Assembly: GCF_900143645.1 (NCBI RefSeq)
Contig: NZ_FRFD01000007.1
Span: 186,606-250,605 of the forward strand
DNA length: 64,000 nt
DNA from: Anaerocolumna xylanovorans DSM 12503
Lineage (GTDB): Bacteria; Bacillota; Clostridia; Lachnospirales; Lachnospiraceae
Reading direction: 5' to 3'
In this document: piece by piece, positions 42,254 through 52,300 of the stretch
How positions within the stretch are numbered: the stretch's first letter is position 1
Layout of the letters: each line of letters opens with the position of its first letter
Program-made: the position numbers and the translations under genes
Notes under the pieces: generated by a model
What the model was told of the DNA's origin: nothing
Database searches by the model: none
The model's input: only the letters and a program-made list of their open reading frames with translations

Positions 42254-42282
42254 ATATTATTTTAAGTGAGCGGCTTTGTCAA
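42254..42282 (-). promoter_or_regulatory. Predicted promoter of the exosortase G operon
   Basis: Read leftward: TTGACA (42282-42277), 17 bp, TAATAT (42259-42254). The leader to the first ATG is about 140 bp and AT-rich; I see no riboswitch in it. Confidence 0.65.
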
Positions 42283-42313
42283 TAAGATATGTCCTTCTTT
42301 TCTCACATAGATG

Positions 42314-42369
42314 CAAAAAAGCCCTAAAAGTGAAACAGGTAGTACCTTTTTCATCTTTTAAGGCTTTTA
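42314..42369 (-). terminator. Terminator of alaS
   Basis: Read leftward, AAAAGCCTTAAAAGATGAAA pairs with the TTTCACTTTTAGGGCTTTTTT stretch, and a run of T ends the structure. Confidence 0.8.
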
Positions 42370-42391
42370 TTTTCATGTATTAATTGCAGAA

Positions 42392-45031
42392 TTACTGTAA
42401 CTGTTTTTCTAATGCTTTAGGAGCTGCTTCTATCAGAGCATCAATACCTGCCGGATTTTTACCGCCGGCCTGGGCAATGTTTGGACGTCCGCCACCGCCG
42501 CCGCCTACTAATGCAGCCAGTTCCTTAATAAGATTGCCGGCATGGGCACCCTTTTTAATGGCAGCATCCGTAACCATAGCAATCAGGTTTACCTTGTCAT
42601 CAGCAGCAGAAGCTAAAATAACAACACCTTCTCCTATCTTATCCTTTAACTGGTCTCCAAGATTCCTAAGATTGTTAACATCAACTCCATCTGCTCTTAC
42701 TGCCAAAAGCTTAACTCCCTTGATTTCTGTTACCTGGTTCATAACATCACCCAGGGCATCCTTGGCAAGTTTATTCTTTAACTTCTCATTCTCAGACTGC
42801 AGCGCTTTTATTTCTTCCTGAAGGCTTTCTATCTTCGCTGAAAGCTGTGCAGGCTCTGTCTTTGCTGTTCTTGCCGCCTGATTTAATTCTGCCTCAAGCT
42901 GTTCATAATAGCGGAACACTCCCTTGCCGGTAAGTGCTTCGATACGTCTGACTCCGGCAGCAACACCGGTTTCAGAAACGATTTTAAACACCATAATGGA
43001 ACTTGTATTGGAAACATGGGTACCACCGCATAACTCCTTACTGAAATCACCCATGGTCACAACCCTTACGCTGTCTCCGTACTTTTCGCCGAACAGTGCC
43101 ATAGCACCGGTCTTCTTTGCCTCTTCAATCGTCATAATATCAGTATTTACGGTTAGGCCATTTTGAATCTGTTCATTTACGATGTCTTCTACTTTACGGA
43201 TTTCTTCCCTGGTCAGAGCAGAGAAATGTGTAAAGTCAAAACGCAGCCTGTCTTCATTTACAAAGGAACCTGCCTGCTCTACATGGGAACCTACTACTGT
43301 ACGAAGAGCCTTTTGAAGCAAGTGGGTAGCACTGTGGTTCTTTCTGGTGTCACCTCTTCTTTCCTTGCTGATAGCCAGATGAACTGTTTCACCCGCCTTT
43401 ATCATTCCCTTGGTCACAACACCTACATGACCGATTTTACCGCCCTGTAACTTGATGGTGTCCTCCACTTCAAATTCTGCAGCAGCTGTTGTGATAACGC
43501 CGGTATCTGCCGCCTGACCGCCGCTGGTTGCATAAAAAGGTGTCTCCTTTGTAAAGATCGTTCCCTTTTGTCCTGCAACAAGCTCTGTAACCACTTCTGT
43601 CTCTGTGGTAAGAGCAATTATCGCTGAATCTGTCTCATCTTTTTCATAGCCTGCAAAGCTTGAAGTAAGAGTGGGATCAAGCTGTAAATATACGGTCTCA
43701 TCCGCACCCATGTAATTGGTAACCGCACGGGCACTTCTGGCTGTTTCTCTTTGCACGTTCATGGCCTTTGCAAAGCCTTCTTCATCAATGGTAAAGCCTT
43801 TCTCCTCCAGGATTTCCTTTGTTAAGTCAAGAGGGAATCCATAAGTGTCATAGAGCTTAAAGGCATCTTCGCCGGAAAGTATATTCTTTCCTTCCTTTAC
43901 AAGAACCTCTTCCAGTTCTGATAAAAGCTTAAGACCCTGATCAATTGTCTTGTTAAAATTATCTTCTTCTATCGTAAGCAGCTTTAAGATATAGTCCTTT
44001 TTCTCTTCCAGTTCCGGATAGCCGTCCTTGGATTCTGCAATAACAGTTGTGCTTAAGGTAGCAAGGAAACGGTCCTTGATTCCAAGAAGCCTTCCATGGC
44101 GGGCTGCACGTCTTAACAGCCTTCGAAGCACATAGCCTCTTCCTTCGTTGGAGGGAATAATGCCGTCCGATATCATAAAGGTTACGGAACGGATATGGTC
44201 GGTAATTAAGCGGATGGATACATCTGTCTTTTGATCCTTCTTATAGGTCACACCGGCTACCTCACACACCTTATCGCGGAGTGCCTTGATCGTATCCACG
44301 TCGAAAATAGAATCCACATCCTGGGTAACAGTGGCAAGTCTTTCCAGTCCCATTCCGGTATCGATATTCTTCTGGACCAGCTCCGTATAATGACCATTGC
44401 CGTCATTTTCAAACTGGGTAAATACATTGTTCCATACTTCAATATAACGGTCGCAGTCACAGCCTACCGTACAGCCGGGCTCATGACAGCCATACTTTTC
44501 TCCGCGGTCATAATAAATCTCTGAGCAGGGACCGCAAGGACCTGCACCATGCTCCCAGAAGTTGTCAGCCTTGCCGAAACGAAAGATCCTCTCCGGTGCA
44601 ATTCCGATTTGTTTATTCCATATTTCAAAGGCTTCATCGTCCTCTTCATATACGGAAGGATAAAGCCTGTTGGGGTCAATCCCAACCACCTCAGTTAAGA
44701 ATTCCCAGGACCAGTGTATTGCTTCTGTTTTAAAATAATCTCCAAAGGAGAAGTTTCCAAGCATTTCAAAGAAAGTACCGTGTCTTGCAGTCTTTCCTAC
44801 ATTTTCAATATCACCGGTACGGATACATTTCTGACAGGTGGTAACACGCTTTTTCGGAGGTATCTCCTGCCCTGTAAAATATGGTTTTAGAGGTGCCATA
44901 CCTGAATTAATTAATAATAAACTTTTGTCATTTTGGGGAACCAGGGAAAAGCTGTCCATTTTTAAATGACCTTTACTTTCGAAAAAGTCTAAGAACATTT
45001 TTCTTAGTTCATTCACTCCATACGCCTTCAC
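42392..45031 (-). CDS. alaS: Alanyl-tRNA synthetase
   Basis: This enzyme charges tRNA-Ala. The 879-residue protein is full length. The class-II core has RKMFLDFFESKGH, PQNDKSLLLINSGM and the GRGYVLRRLLRRA segment. The editing domain has NHSATHLLQKALR and the CGGTH zinc motif, and a C-terminal Gly-rich region (VGGGGGGRPNIAQAGG) ends it. GTG 45031 is chosen because AGGAGGCAAATAGA precedes it; a longer frame to 45082 reads through the leader. No T-box is visible in the short leader. Confidence 0.98.
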   Translation of the reverse strand: MKAYGVNELRKMFLDFFESKGHLKMDSFSLVPQNDKSLLLINSGMAPLKPYFTGQEIPPKKRVTTCQKCIRTGDIENVGKTARHGTFFEMLGNFSFGDYFKTEAIHWSWEFLTEVVGIDPNRLYPSVYEEDDEAFEIWNKQIGIAPERIFRFGKADNFWEHGAGPCGPCSEIYYDRGEKYGCHEPGCTVGCDCDRYIEVWNNVFTQFENDGNGHYTELVQKNIDTGMGLERLATVTQDVDSIFDVDTIKALRDKVCEVAGVTYKKDQKTDVSIRLITDHIRSVTFMISDGIIPSNEGRGYVLRRLLRRAARHGRLLGIKDRFLATLSTTVIAESKDGYPELEEKKDYILKLLTIEEDNFNKTIDQGLKLLSELEEVLVKEGKNILSGEDAFKLYDTYGFPLDLTKEILEEKGFTIDEEGFAKAMNVQRETARSARAVTNYMGADETVYLQLDPTLTSSFAGYEKDETDSAIIALTTETEVVTELVAGQKGTIFTKETPFYATSGGQAADTGVITTAAAEFEVEDTIKLQGGKIGHVGVVTKGMIKAGETVHLAISKERRGDTRKNHSATHLLQKALRTVVGSHVEQAGSFVNEDRLRFDFTHFSALTREEIRKVEDIVNEQIQNGLTVNTDIMTIEEAKKTGAMALFGEKYGDSVRVVTMGDFSKELCGGTHVSNTSSIMVFKIVSETGVAAGVRRIEALTGKGVFRYYEQLEAELNQAARTAKTEPAQLSAKIESLQEEIKALQSENEKLKNKLAKDALGDVMNQVTEIKGVKLLAVRADGVDVNNLRNLGDQLKDKIGEGVVILASAADDKVNLIAMVTDAAIKKGAHAGNLIKELAALVGGGGGGRPNIAQAGGKNPAGIDALIEAAPKALEKQLQ

Positions 45032-45091
45032 TCTATTTGCCTCCTGTGTATAAATAATGGTTCGAAAACCTAATAAGTCCACTAGTACCTA

Positions 45092-45120
45092 ATTATAAGC
45101 AGATATTAGTTTTTTGTCAA
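45092..45120 (-). promoter_or_regulatory. Predicted sigma-A promoter of alaS
   Basis: Read leftward: TTGACA (45120-45115), 17 bp, TATAAT (45097-45092), a consensus match. Confidence 0.85.
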
Positions 45121-45208
45121 TAAAATCGAGACAGGCATGCACTCACCATAAGATTTCCAACTATTGAAGCTATTTTTAAAACTTTTTGAAAAACTTTAAA
45201 AATAGTAC

Positions 45209-45237
45209 TTGCATTTTTTATTTGATTGTTGTACAAT
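45209..45237 (+). promoter_or_regulatory. Predicted promoter of tRNA-Glu
   Basis: TTGCAT (45209-45214), 17 bp, TACAAT (45232-45237). The tRNA begins 15 bp after the -10. An AT-rich palindrome (45170-45205) lies just upstream. Confidence 0.65.
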
Positions 45238-45251
45238 ACTAAATGTGATAT

Positions 45252-45323
45252 GGCTCATTGGTCAAGTGGTCAAGATGTGGCATTCTCAGTGCTGAGACAG
45301 GGGTTCGACTCCCCTATGAGCTG
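45252..45323 (+). tRNA. tRNA-Glu (anticodon CTC)
   Basis: The 72-nt cloverleaf has acceptor GGCTCAT/ATGAGCT with a G-U first pair, D arm GTC/GAT, anticodon loop TTCTCAG with CTC reading GAG, and T arm AGGGG-TTCGACT-CCCCT. The D arm and overall layout match bacterial tRNA-Glu. The 3' CCA is not encoded. The anticodon stem (TGGCA/TGCTG) has two G-U pairs and is weak. Confidence 0.9.
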
Positions 45324-45329
45324 TTTAAA

Positions 45330-45358
45330 AAAGGACTTCTCAAATAGAAGTCCTTTTT
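45330..45358 (+). terminator. Terminator of tRNA-Glu
   Basis: AAGGACTTCT and AGAAGTCCTT form a 10-bp stem around CAAAT, followed by TTT. Confidence 0.9.
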
Positions 45359-45377
45359 GTTATTCCCGAATACATAT

Positions 45378-46511
45378 TTAATGCAATATATCATGCATGA
45401 CACCAATCAGTTCCCCATTCTGGTCCTGTGAATATTCCCAGCACATCCCTCCCCCCAGGCCGTGTTTCTTAACATAACTCATTTTAACAGCAACGGACTT
45501 TTTATCATCATAAGTGATAAATTCATTTCCATTGAACAAATACGGCGCTTTCGCCTGCTCATCCCAATGGCGTACATATCCGTTCTTGTTAATATAATTT
45601 TTACACAAGGTATTATAGGATAAATCTACTTGATAGTTATCTATGCAATTTTGTGCTGTCTGATACAGTCCGTTATCTTTATTGGTTACCCCAGTCCAGC
45701 CGCGGCCATAGGCCGGAATTCCCAGTACAAGCTTTTTTGCGGGAATTCCGGAGGCAATATAGTGCTTTACCGAATCATTAATATTAATTGCAATGGGACT
45801 TTTGGGATTTTTGTAAAGATTGGAATGATGGGCGGTAGTGCTCTCCCAGTAACCCGTATAATCATAACTCATGAGATTAACCCGGTCTACAAGTCTTTGT
45901 ACCTGATCAGGTTCAATCACCTCCGTTCCCCAATCCGCCGAGGTGGCAGCAAAAGAAAGCTCATACCGTTTCCCTGTCTCTTCTTCCAACTGATCCATTC
46001 CCTTCCTTAACGAACTTAACAGATAGGTAAAGTTCTGTTTATCTTCCTTACGGCATTTGATACTTCCCCAGCCTCCATTAACCGGAAACTCCCAGTCTAT
46101 ATCCACTCCGTCCAAATGATATTTCTGTATGAAGCTCATAATGCTCTTTGTAAATGCGCTCCTGCTTTCTTCCGAATATGCTGCATCAGAGAAGCCATCA
46201 CTATTATATCCGCCTATGGCAAGGCAAAGGGTCAGATCAGGAAATGCTTCTCTAAGTGCTTTTATTTTTTCCAAATATGTTTTGTCTGCAAATGTAATTT
46301 TATGATCTGCACCTATACCTGCAAAGGCAATATATAAAATGTCCAGCTGCTCTGCCTTAAGTTCATTGCAGTTCCACTGCTTCCACAGCGGCAGATAAGC
46401 CGATACCACATACTCCTCCCTTTTGGATTCTAATACCAAAAGACCTGCTGTCAGAATTGCCGCCAATAATACCCCGCCTATGACCCAAAGCCTTATTTTC
46501 CTTTTCTTCAT
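45378..46511 (-). CDS. Exported GH18 glycoside hydrolase
   Basis: The 377-residue protein has an N-terminal membrane anchor or signal (about 8-27) and a single GH18 barrel. The catalytic DxxDxDxE motif is complete: Asp134, Asp137, Asp139 and Glu141 in DGVDIDWEFP. SYDYTGYWES and a final MCWEYSQDQ are also typical. GH18 enzymes cleave beta-1,4-GlcNAc links in chitin, peptidoglycan or similar polymers. It follows an acyltransferase and a processive GT2, so it may trim the polymer they make. ATG 46511 follows AGGAGGGC. Confidence 0.92.
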   Translation of the reverse strand: MKKRKIRLWVIGGVLLAAILTAGLLVLESKREEYVVSAYLPLWKQWNCNELKAEQLDILYIAFAGIGADHKITFADKTYLEKIKALREAFPDLTLCLAIGGYNSDGFSDAAYSEESRSAFTKSIMSFIQKYHLDGVDIDWEFPVNGGWGSIKCRKEDKQNFTYLLSSLRKGMDQLEEETGKRYELSFAATSADWGTEVIEPDQVQRLVDRVNLMSYDYTGYWESTTAHHSNLYKNPKSPIAININDSVKHYIASGIPAKKLVLGIPAYGRGWTGVTNKDNGLYQTAQNCIDNYQVDLSYNTLCKNYINKNGYVRHWDEQAKAPYLFNGNEFITYDDKKSVAVKMSYVKKHGLGGGMCWEYSQDQNGELIGVMHDILH

Positions 46512-46535
46512 AATTGCCCTCCTAAAATGCACTGT

Positions 46536-47648
46536 TTATCCAAAAAGTATTTTGCTGATGCGGGAATTTAAGTTGATAAGCTTTACTATAAAAAAGCTTA
46601 TCATAAATACTGCAGCAATCGTTACGACATCGGATACAGAGGCAAAAGCTGCAATACTCTTACTGCTGGTTTCAATACAGCGGACCAGGTATATCTGTAC
46701 CAATAAGTGGATTAAGTAAATTCCAAAGGTTGCTTCACTCATGGAAATAATTAACCGCATTAACCGTTTATTGATTTTTTCTTCCCATGCTATATTTTTA
46801 AACAGGATGAAGACTGCCACCGCACTTAAGAATGTCGTAATTGAAAAATTCCCATAGAAAAGTTCGTTTAATACATCTTTTCCTCTGGTAATCAAATAGG
46901 TCAGGATTGGTGCCGCCAGCATAGCACTTCCTCCGGCTGCATAAATTATCCCTCTCATCTTTTTGCTAAACTCCTGGTTTTTCAAATAGTAGCCCAGAAT
47001 AAAAAAGCCTAAATATCCACTGTAAAAAGGAATATCTAAAAATCTGATATAAAAATACTGCTCTGTCTTTATGTAATAAATTCCTTGAAAAGTGGTATAG
47101 GCAATGGTAACAAAAAACCACATGACAATGAAAAACTGCAGCTCTTCTTTGGCGGCATTTTTTATTATTTTATTCACAAAGGGGATTACAAAGTACATTG
47201 CAAGCATTATATAGACAAACCATAAATGATGGTATACCGAATCCTGCAGAATCTCTTTCACCATGATTTTACCAAAAGAAAAAATCCCAGGATAATCAGG
47301 CTCGATTACATAATGCTTTAAAACGCAATAAACAATACTCCACACGAGAAAAGGAATCCCAATCCTTGGTAACCGCTTTTTTAAGAATTCCTTGATATTC
47401 CCATTCTTTTCATTGCCTAACAGCAATGCCCCGCTGATCATGAAGAAAATAGGGACAGCACTTCTGGAAAAAGAGTTCAGTATATTGACAAACCACCAAT
47501 GAAAGGTATCCATGTTACGAATAGCACTTACATTTGTTGCCGTAACATGAATTGTAATCACTGCCAAAATGGATAATACACGTAAAATATCTAAGTAATA
47601 AATTCTAGCTTTCGCAGCTTGTTCATTTATGATTGTCTTTCTTTTCAT
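46536..47648 (-). CDS. Acyltransferase 3 family membrane protein
   Basis: The 370-residue protein has about ten helices and the AT3 signs: YLDILRVLSILAVITIHVTA with the conserved His, and an Arg/Asn-rich FLKKRLPRIGIPFLVWS segment. AT3 proteins (OafA, IcaC, WecH) acylate surface polysaccharides. It lies between a processive GT2 and a GH18 enzyme. ATG follows AAGGAGAGTATTG. Confidence 0.9.
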   Translation of the reverse strand: MKRKTIINEQAAKARIYYLDILRVLSILAVITIHVTATNVSAIRNMDTFHWWFVNILNSFSRSAVPIFFMISGALLLGNEKNGNIKEFLKKRLPRIGIPFLVWSIVYCVLKHYVIEPDYPGIFSFGKIMVKEILQDSVYHHLWFVYIMLAMYFVIPFVNKIIKNAAKEELQFFIVMWFFVTIAYTTFQGIYYIKTEQYFYIRFLDIPFYSGYLGFFILGYYLKNQEFSKKMRGIIYAAGGSAMLAAPILTYLITRGKDVLNELFYGNFSITTFLSAVAVFILFKNIAWEEKINKRLMRLIISMSEATFGIYLIHLLVQIYLVRCIETSSKSIAAFASVSDVVTIAAVFMISFFIVKLINLNSRISKILFG

Positions 47649-47702
47649 TCAATACTCTCCTTCTTATAGTAAGTATAAACTGTCCGCAGGTTGCCATTTT
47701 TC

Positions 47703-49025
47703 TTATATAGAAACCTCACCTTTTCTTTCAATGTAATTCCATCTTTCCTCCTGGAAGAAATAGGATATGGTCCCGACTGTATTAATAAATAAAGGTATCT
47801 GTTTGAATACAAATAAATCAATAGGTGCAAATAGCGCGATCCTGATATAATCCCTGAAAGAGTAACGGTAACCATACCGTCCGCTGACAATCAGTGCAAC
47901 AATACTTTGAATAATATCAAAACCTACAGCACACAGATATAACAGCAGTGCAAGCTTGTACCCCTGTCCGGTAAGCAGAATCACAACCGGCATAAAAATT
48001 GATGTATAGGCTGTTACTGTTCCAAAGAAAAAGCCATCAATTAAAAAGAACAGAGATAGCGATGTATTAAATTCATTAAACAAAGCTTTCCAATATTCAA
48101 CAACGCAATCGATAAATGCATTTTGCCAGCGAAACCGCTGTTTTACGAAATTGTGTAAATCCTCCGGGCACTCCGTATAGCATACTGCCTCCGGAACATA
48201 AACCAGTCTTTTCTTAATCTTGTTTTCATTCATGTATCTGTAAATTTTCAAAGTAATATCCATATCCTCACCAACAGTTCTTCGGAATCCGTCTATCTCA
48301 AAAAGAATATTTCTCTTAAATGCTCCAAATGCTCCTGAAATTACAACAATTGAATTAAATACAGATTGTGTCTGCTTTTTCACATAAAAGCCGTGGATAT
48401 AATGAAGGGCCTGATGCCTGATAATTCTTTTGGCAGGAAATTTAGGCCAAATCTTTCCATCCTTTTTGGAGGTCCCCTGAACCACGTGAACGGTTCCTCC
48501 CGCAGCAATTATATCTTCTCTATGAAAAGCCGCATTTATGTACTGAAGAGATTTGGCATCCAGCATACTGTCCGCATCCAGAGTAATAATGATTTCATGG
48601 CCGGCACAATCAATTCCTGCATTTAATGCATCAGCCTTCCCGCCGTTTCTTTTATCTATCACCAAAATCTTTTTATGGTTCATCGATTGATAGATATTTT
48701 TAATCTCATTGTAATGCAGCTTTTTCTGCCTCCTCCTTTCAACCACTTTCAGGTCCAGAAATTGTTCCAGCATATCCATTGTTCCGTCTTTGGAACCGTC
48801 ATTAATAATAATTACCTCAAAATTAGAATATTCTACATTTTCAACTGCACTGATACAGTTTTTTAGTACTAACTCTTCATTATAGGCAGGAATTAAGACA
48901 GATATGCCATTTTCCTTTTGGTTTATATTCAGTTTTCTTTTAAAGGATGAAACTAATGGGACAAATACATAGAGTGTTTGAAAAATCAGAAATGTAATAA
49001 AGAATATTAATGTTATAAACCTCAT
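47703..49025 (-). CDS. Processive family 2 glycosyltransferase (poly-GlcNAc synthase-like)
   Basis: The 440-residue protein has an N-terminal helix and then the GT2 core: VLIPAYNEELVLKNCI, INDGSKDGT, RNGGKADALNAGI, TLDADSML (DxD), GEDMDITLKIY (ED) and KQRFRWQNA (QxxRW). C-terminal helices follow. This is the layout of polymerising synthases such as IcaA/PgaC and hyaluronan or cellulose synthases. ATG 49025 is chosen because AAGGGGGTAC precedes it. It is first in a GT2-AT3-GH18 set. Confidence 0.9.
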   Translation of the reverse strand: MRFITLIFFITFLIFQTLYVFVPLVSSFKRKLNINQKENGISVLIPAYNEELVLKNCISAVENVEYSNFEVIIINDGSKDGTMDMLEQFLDLKVVERRRQKKLHYNEIKNIYQSMNHKKILVIDKRNGGKADALNAGIDCAGHEIIITLDADSMLDAKSLQYINAAFHREDIIAAGGTVHVVQGTSKKDGKIWPKFPAKRIIRHQALHYIHGFYVKKQTQSVFNSIVVISGAFGAFKRNILFEIDGFRRTVGEDMDITLKIYRYMNENKIKKRLVYVPEAVCYTECPEDLHNFVKQRFRWQNAFIDCVVEYWKALFNEFNTSLSLFFLIDGFFFGTVTAYTSIFMPVVILLTGQGYKLALLLYLCAVGFDIIQSIVALIVSGRYGYRYSFRDYIRIALFAPIDLFVFKQIPLFINTVGTISYFFQEERWNYIERKGEVSI

Positions 49026-49088
49026 TTTAGTACCCCCTTGTACTGTAAAATCAAGCAATTTTTTCTAACATTTACCAGAAGATTCCTC

Positions 49089-49117
49089 ATTATATAATTT
49101 CTCTTCTGCAATATCAA
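49089..49117 (-). promoter_or_regulatory. Predicted promoter of the GT2-AT3-GH18 set
   Basis: Read leftward: TTGATA (49117-49112), 17 bp, TATAAT (49094-49089). The rest of the 266-bp gap holds only the polC terminator. Confidence 0.6.
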
Positions 49118-49248
49118 GATGTCAATTTTTAGAAATTTTTAATTATTTATCTGCTTTTTTGTACAATTTACCATTTAATGGTTTTTATTAACAAAAACCA
49201 ATATGACTATTGCAGTAGTTTTATTCATTATTTTGGAAACCATAATAA

Positions 49249-49304
49249 AAAAGGCTCTATGCCAATGTGAAGCAAGCTGCTTCTACATCAACAATAGAGC
49301 CTTT
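49249..49304 (-). terminator. Terminator of polC
   Basis: Read leftward, AAAGGCTCTATTGTTGATGT and the facing ACATTGGCATAGAGCCTTTT arm pair with one bulge around a GAAGC-rich loop, and T residues follow. Confidence 0.85.
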
Positions 49305-49323
49305 GTACCTGATTATTTTTTGA

Positions 49324-52300
49324 TTATTGCAGAAAATCCATCAGAGATATCTGGTTGCTCTCCGGCAAATCTCCCAGAAGCCTCAAGTCATTCATCAAAT
49401 CCACCACCGTCGTACTTACCTTGCAGCGGCTTCTAAAGTCATCCCTTGACAGGAATTTGCCGTCCTTTACTGCCTCTACAACCCCATCGGCAGCTTTATC
49501 TCCAAGACCGTCTATGGTGCTTAGGGAAGGCATCAGCTTACCATCAACTATCTGAAAGTGATTTGCCTTTGCCGTATAGATATCAATGGGTACAAATTCA
49601 AAACCTCTGGCATACATCTCCTGCACGATACGCATATCCTTATAAGTATCCTGCTCCTTTTTACTTAACTCATTTCCTCTGCGTTTATAGTCTGCCATAT
49701 GCCTCTCCAGCCGTTCCTTGCCAAGGCACATAAGCTCATAGTTAAAGGCAGAGGCACGGATGGAAAAATAAGCCGCATAGTAAGCTAAAGGATAATACAC
49801 CTTAAAATAGGCAATACGAAAGGCCATCATAACGTAAGCTGCCGCATGTGCCTTAGGGAACATATACTTAATCCGTTTACAGGACCAGATATACCAATCC
49901 GGCACCCCTGATGCCAGCATTTCCTCTTCCATTTCCGGTGTCAGGCCTTTTCCCTTACGCACACTTTCCATTATCTTAAAAGAATGTCCGCTGTCAACGC
50001 CCATATTAATGAGATAGGTCATAATATCATCACGGGTACAGATAGCAGAACCCAGAGTACATTTTCCTTCCGTAATGAGGGTCTGTGCATTGTTAAGCCA
50101 CACATCCGTTCCATGGGAAAGTCCTGATATACGTACAAGGTCTGAGAAATTCTTAGGTCTTGTATCTCTTAGCATCTGCATAACGAAATCTGTGCCGAAT
50201 TCCGGGACACCAAGACAACCCAAGTCACAGCCTCCCAAATCCTCCGGCTTTATCCCTAAAGCACTTAGATTATCAAAAAGGGATAATACCTTCTCATCAT
50301 CCAGTCTTATACTCTTGGCATCCAACCCCGTAAGATCCTCAAGCATTCTTATCATTGTCGGATCATCGTGTCCGAGTATATCCAGCTTTAACAGGTTATG
50401 GTCAATGGAATGGTAATCAAAATGAGTAGTTATAGTCTTGGTAGTCATATCATTGGCAGGACGCTGCACGGGTGTAAAGGAATAAATCTCCTCACCATGA
50501 GGAAGTACAATAATACCGCCGGGATGCTGGCCGGTTGTTCTTCGTACACCGACACAGCCGGATACGATACGTTCGATCTCTGCCTTTCTTCTGTGCTGGT
50601 TATGTTCCTCATAATATTTTAATACAAAGCCGTAAGCGGTCTTATCTGCCAGGGTACCGATAGTTCCCGCGCGGAAGGTATGTCCTTCTCCAAAGATAAC
50701 TTCTGTATAATCATGAGCCTTGCTTTGGTATTCACCGGAGAAATTCAAGTCGATATCCGGCTCCTTGTCTCCGTTAAAGCCTAAGAAGGTTTCAAAGGGA
50801 ATATCATGTCCATCCTTACTTAAGGGCTGTCCGCATACCGGGCAGTTTTTATCCGGCATGTCGCAGCCGCTGCTGCCGGCATAGGCTTTTACTTCTTCAG
50901 AATCAAAATCCGAATAATGGCAGTTTGTACAGTAATAATGGGCTGCCAGGGGATTAACCTCTGTAATACCTGACATGGTCGCTACAAAGGAGGAGCCTAC
51001 GGAACCTCTGGAACCAACCAGATAGCCGTCTTCATTGGACTTCCACACCAGCTTCTGGGCAATAATGTACATAACTGCAAAACCATTGGTTATGATGGAG
51101 CGAAGCTCATGCTCTAACCTCTCCTCCACCTGTTTTGGAAGTTCTGGCCCATACATGGAATGAGCCTTATTATAGCAGATTTCCCTTAAAGTCTTATCAG
51201 AATCCGGAATGACCGGCGGGCACTTATCCGGGCGCACCGGTGATATCTTCTCTATCCTGTCGGCAATCAGATTAGTGTTGGTCACAACCACCTCATAGGC
51301 CTTATCCTTCCCAAGATAAGAGAATTCCCCCAGCATCTCCTCCGTAGTCCGAAAGAACAGGGGAGCCTGGTTATCCGCGTCCTTCATTCCTTTTCCATAT
51401 AAAAGGATCCGCCTGTATATCTCATCCTCCGGATCCATGAAATGAACGTCACAGGTAGCAACCACCGGCTTATTAAATTCCTCTCCAAGCCTTACAATTC
51501 TGCGGTTGATATCCATCAGCTCTTCCCGGGAATTGATATTGATTTTTTCACTTTCGATCATAAAGTCATTGTTTGCCAGAGGCTGTATTTCCAGATAATC
51601 ATAGAATTCTGCCAGGCGGTTTATTTCTTCCGGCGGCTGCTCCCTTAAGATTGCCTGATAAAGCTCTCCTGCCTCACAGGCAGAACCAATTATAAGCCCC
51701 TCCCTGTTCTCCAGAAATAAGCTCTTGGGGATACGGGGTCTTTTCTGGTAATATTGAATATGGGACAGAGATATAAGCTTGTATAAATTCACTCTCCCGA
51801 TATCATTTTGCGCTAATATGATCGCATGATAGGTAGGAAGCTTCTTAACAGCATCTGCCGAAAGCTTGCCAAGGGGATCAATTTCCTCTAAGACAGTAAC
51901 TCCAAGGTCAGAGAGCTTTGGCAGCAGTTTTATAAATATCTCTGCAGTTGCCCCTGCGTCATCTACCGCCCTGTGATGGTTTTCAAGAGATACATGAAGA
52001 GACTTCGCTACCGTGTTAAGCTTATAATTATTCAAATCCGGAATTAACATTCTTGCCATCCCGACCGTATCCACTACGGTAAAGTTCGTCTCTATCCCAA
52101 GCATCTCTGCCTTTTTGCGGATAAAGCTCACATCAAAGGAAGCATTATGGGCTACCAGTACGCTGCCTTCACAAAATGCCAGAAATTCCAGCAATATTAC
52201 ATCAATTTTAGGGGCTCCGATTACCATATCGTCTGTAATGCCGGTAAGTTCTTCGATTCTTTGGGGTATGGGTATCTCTGGGTTAATAAAACTGCTGAAT

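Noticed and set aside
45031..45250. T-box leader for alaS (and likewise for leuS near 16174-16240)
   Set aside because: Consensus promoters lie about 40-60 bp before the start codons, leaving no space for a T-box, and no T-box motif is visible.
47645..47890. 81-codon minus-strand frame across the GT2-acyltransferase gap
   Set aside because: It overlaps the C-terminus of the GT2 gene in another frame, with no ribosome site.
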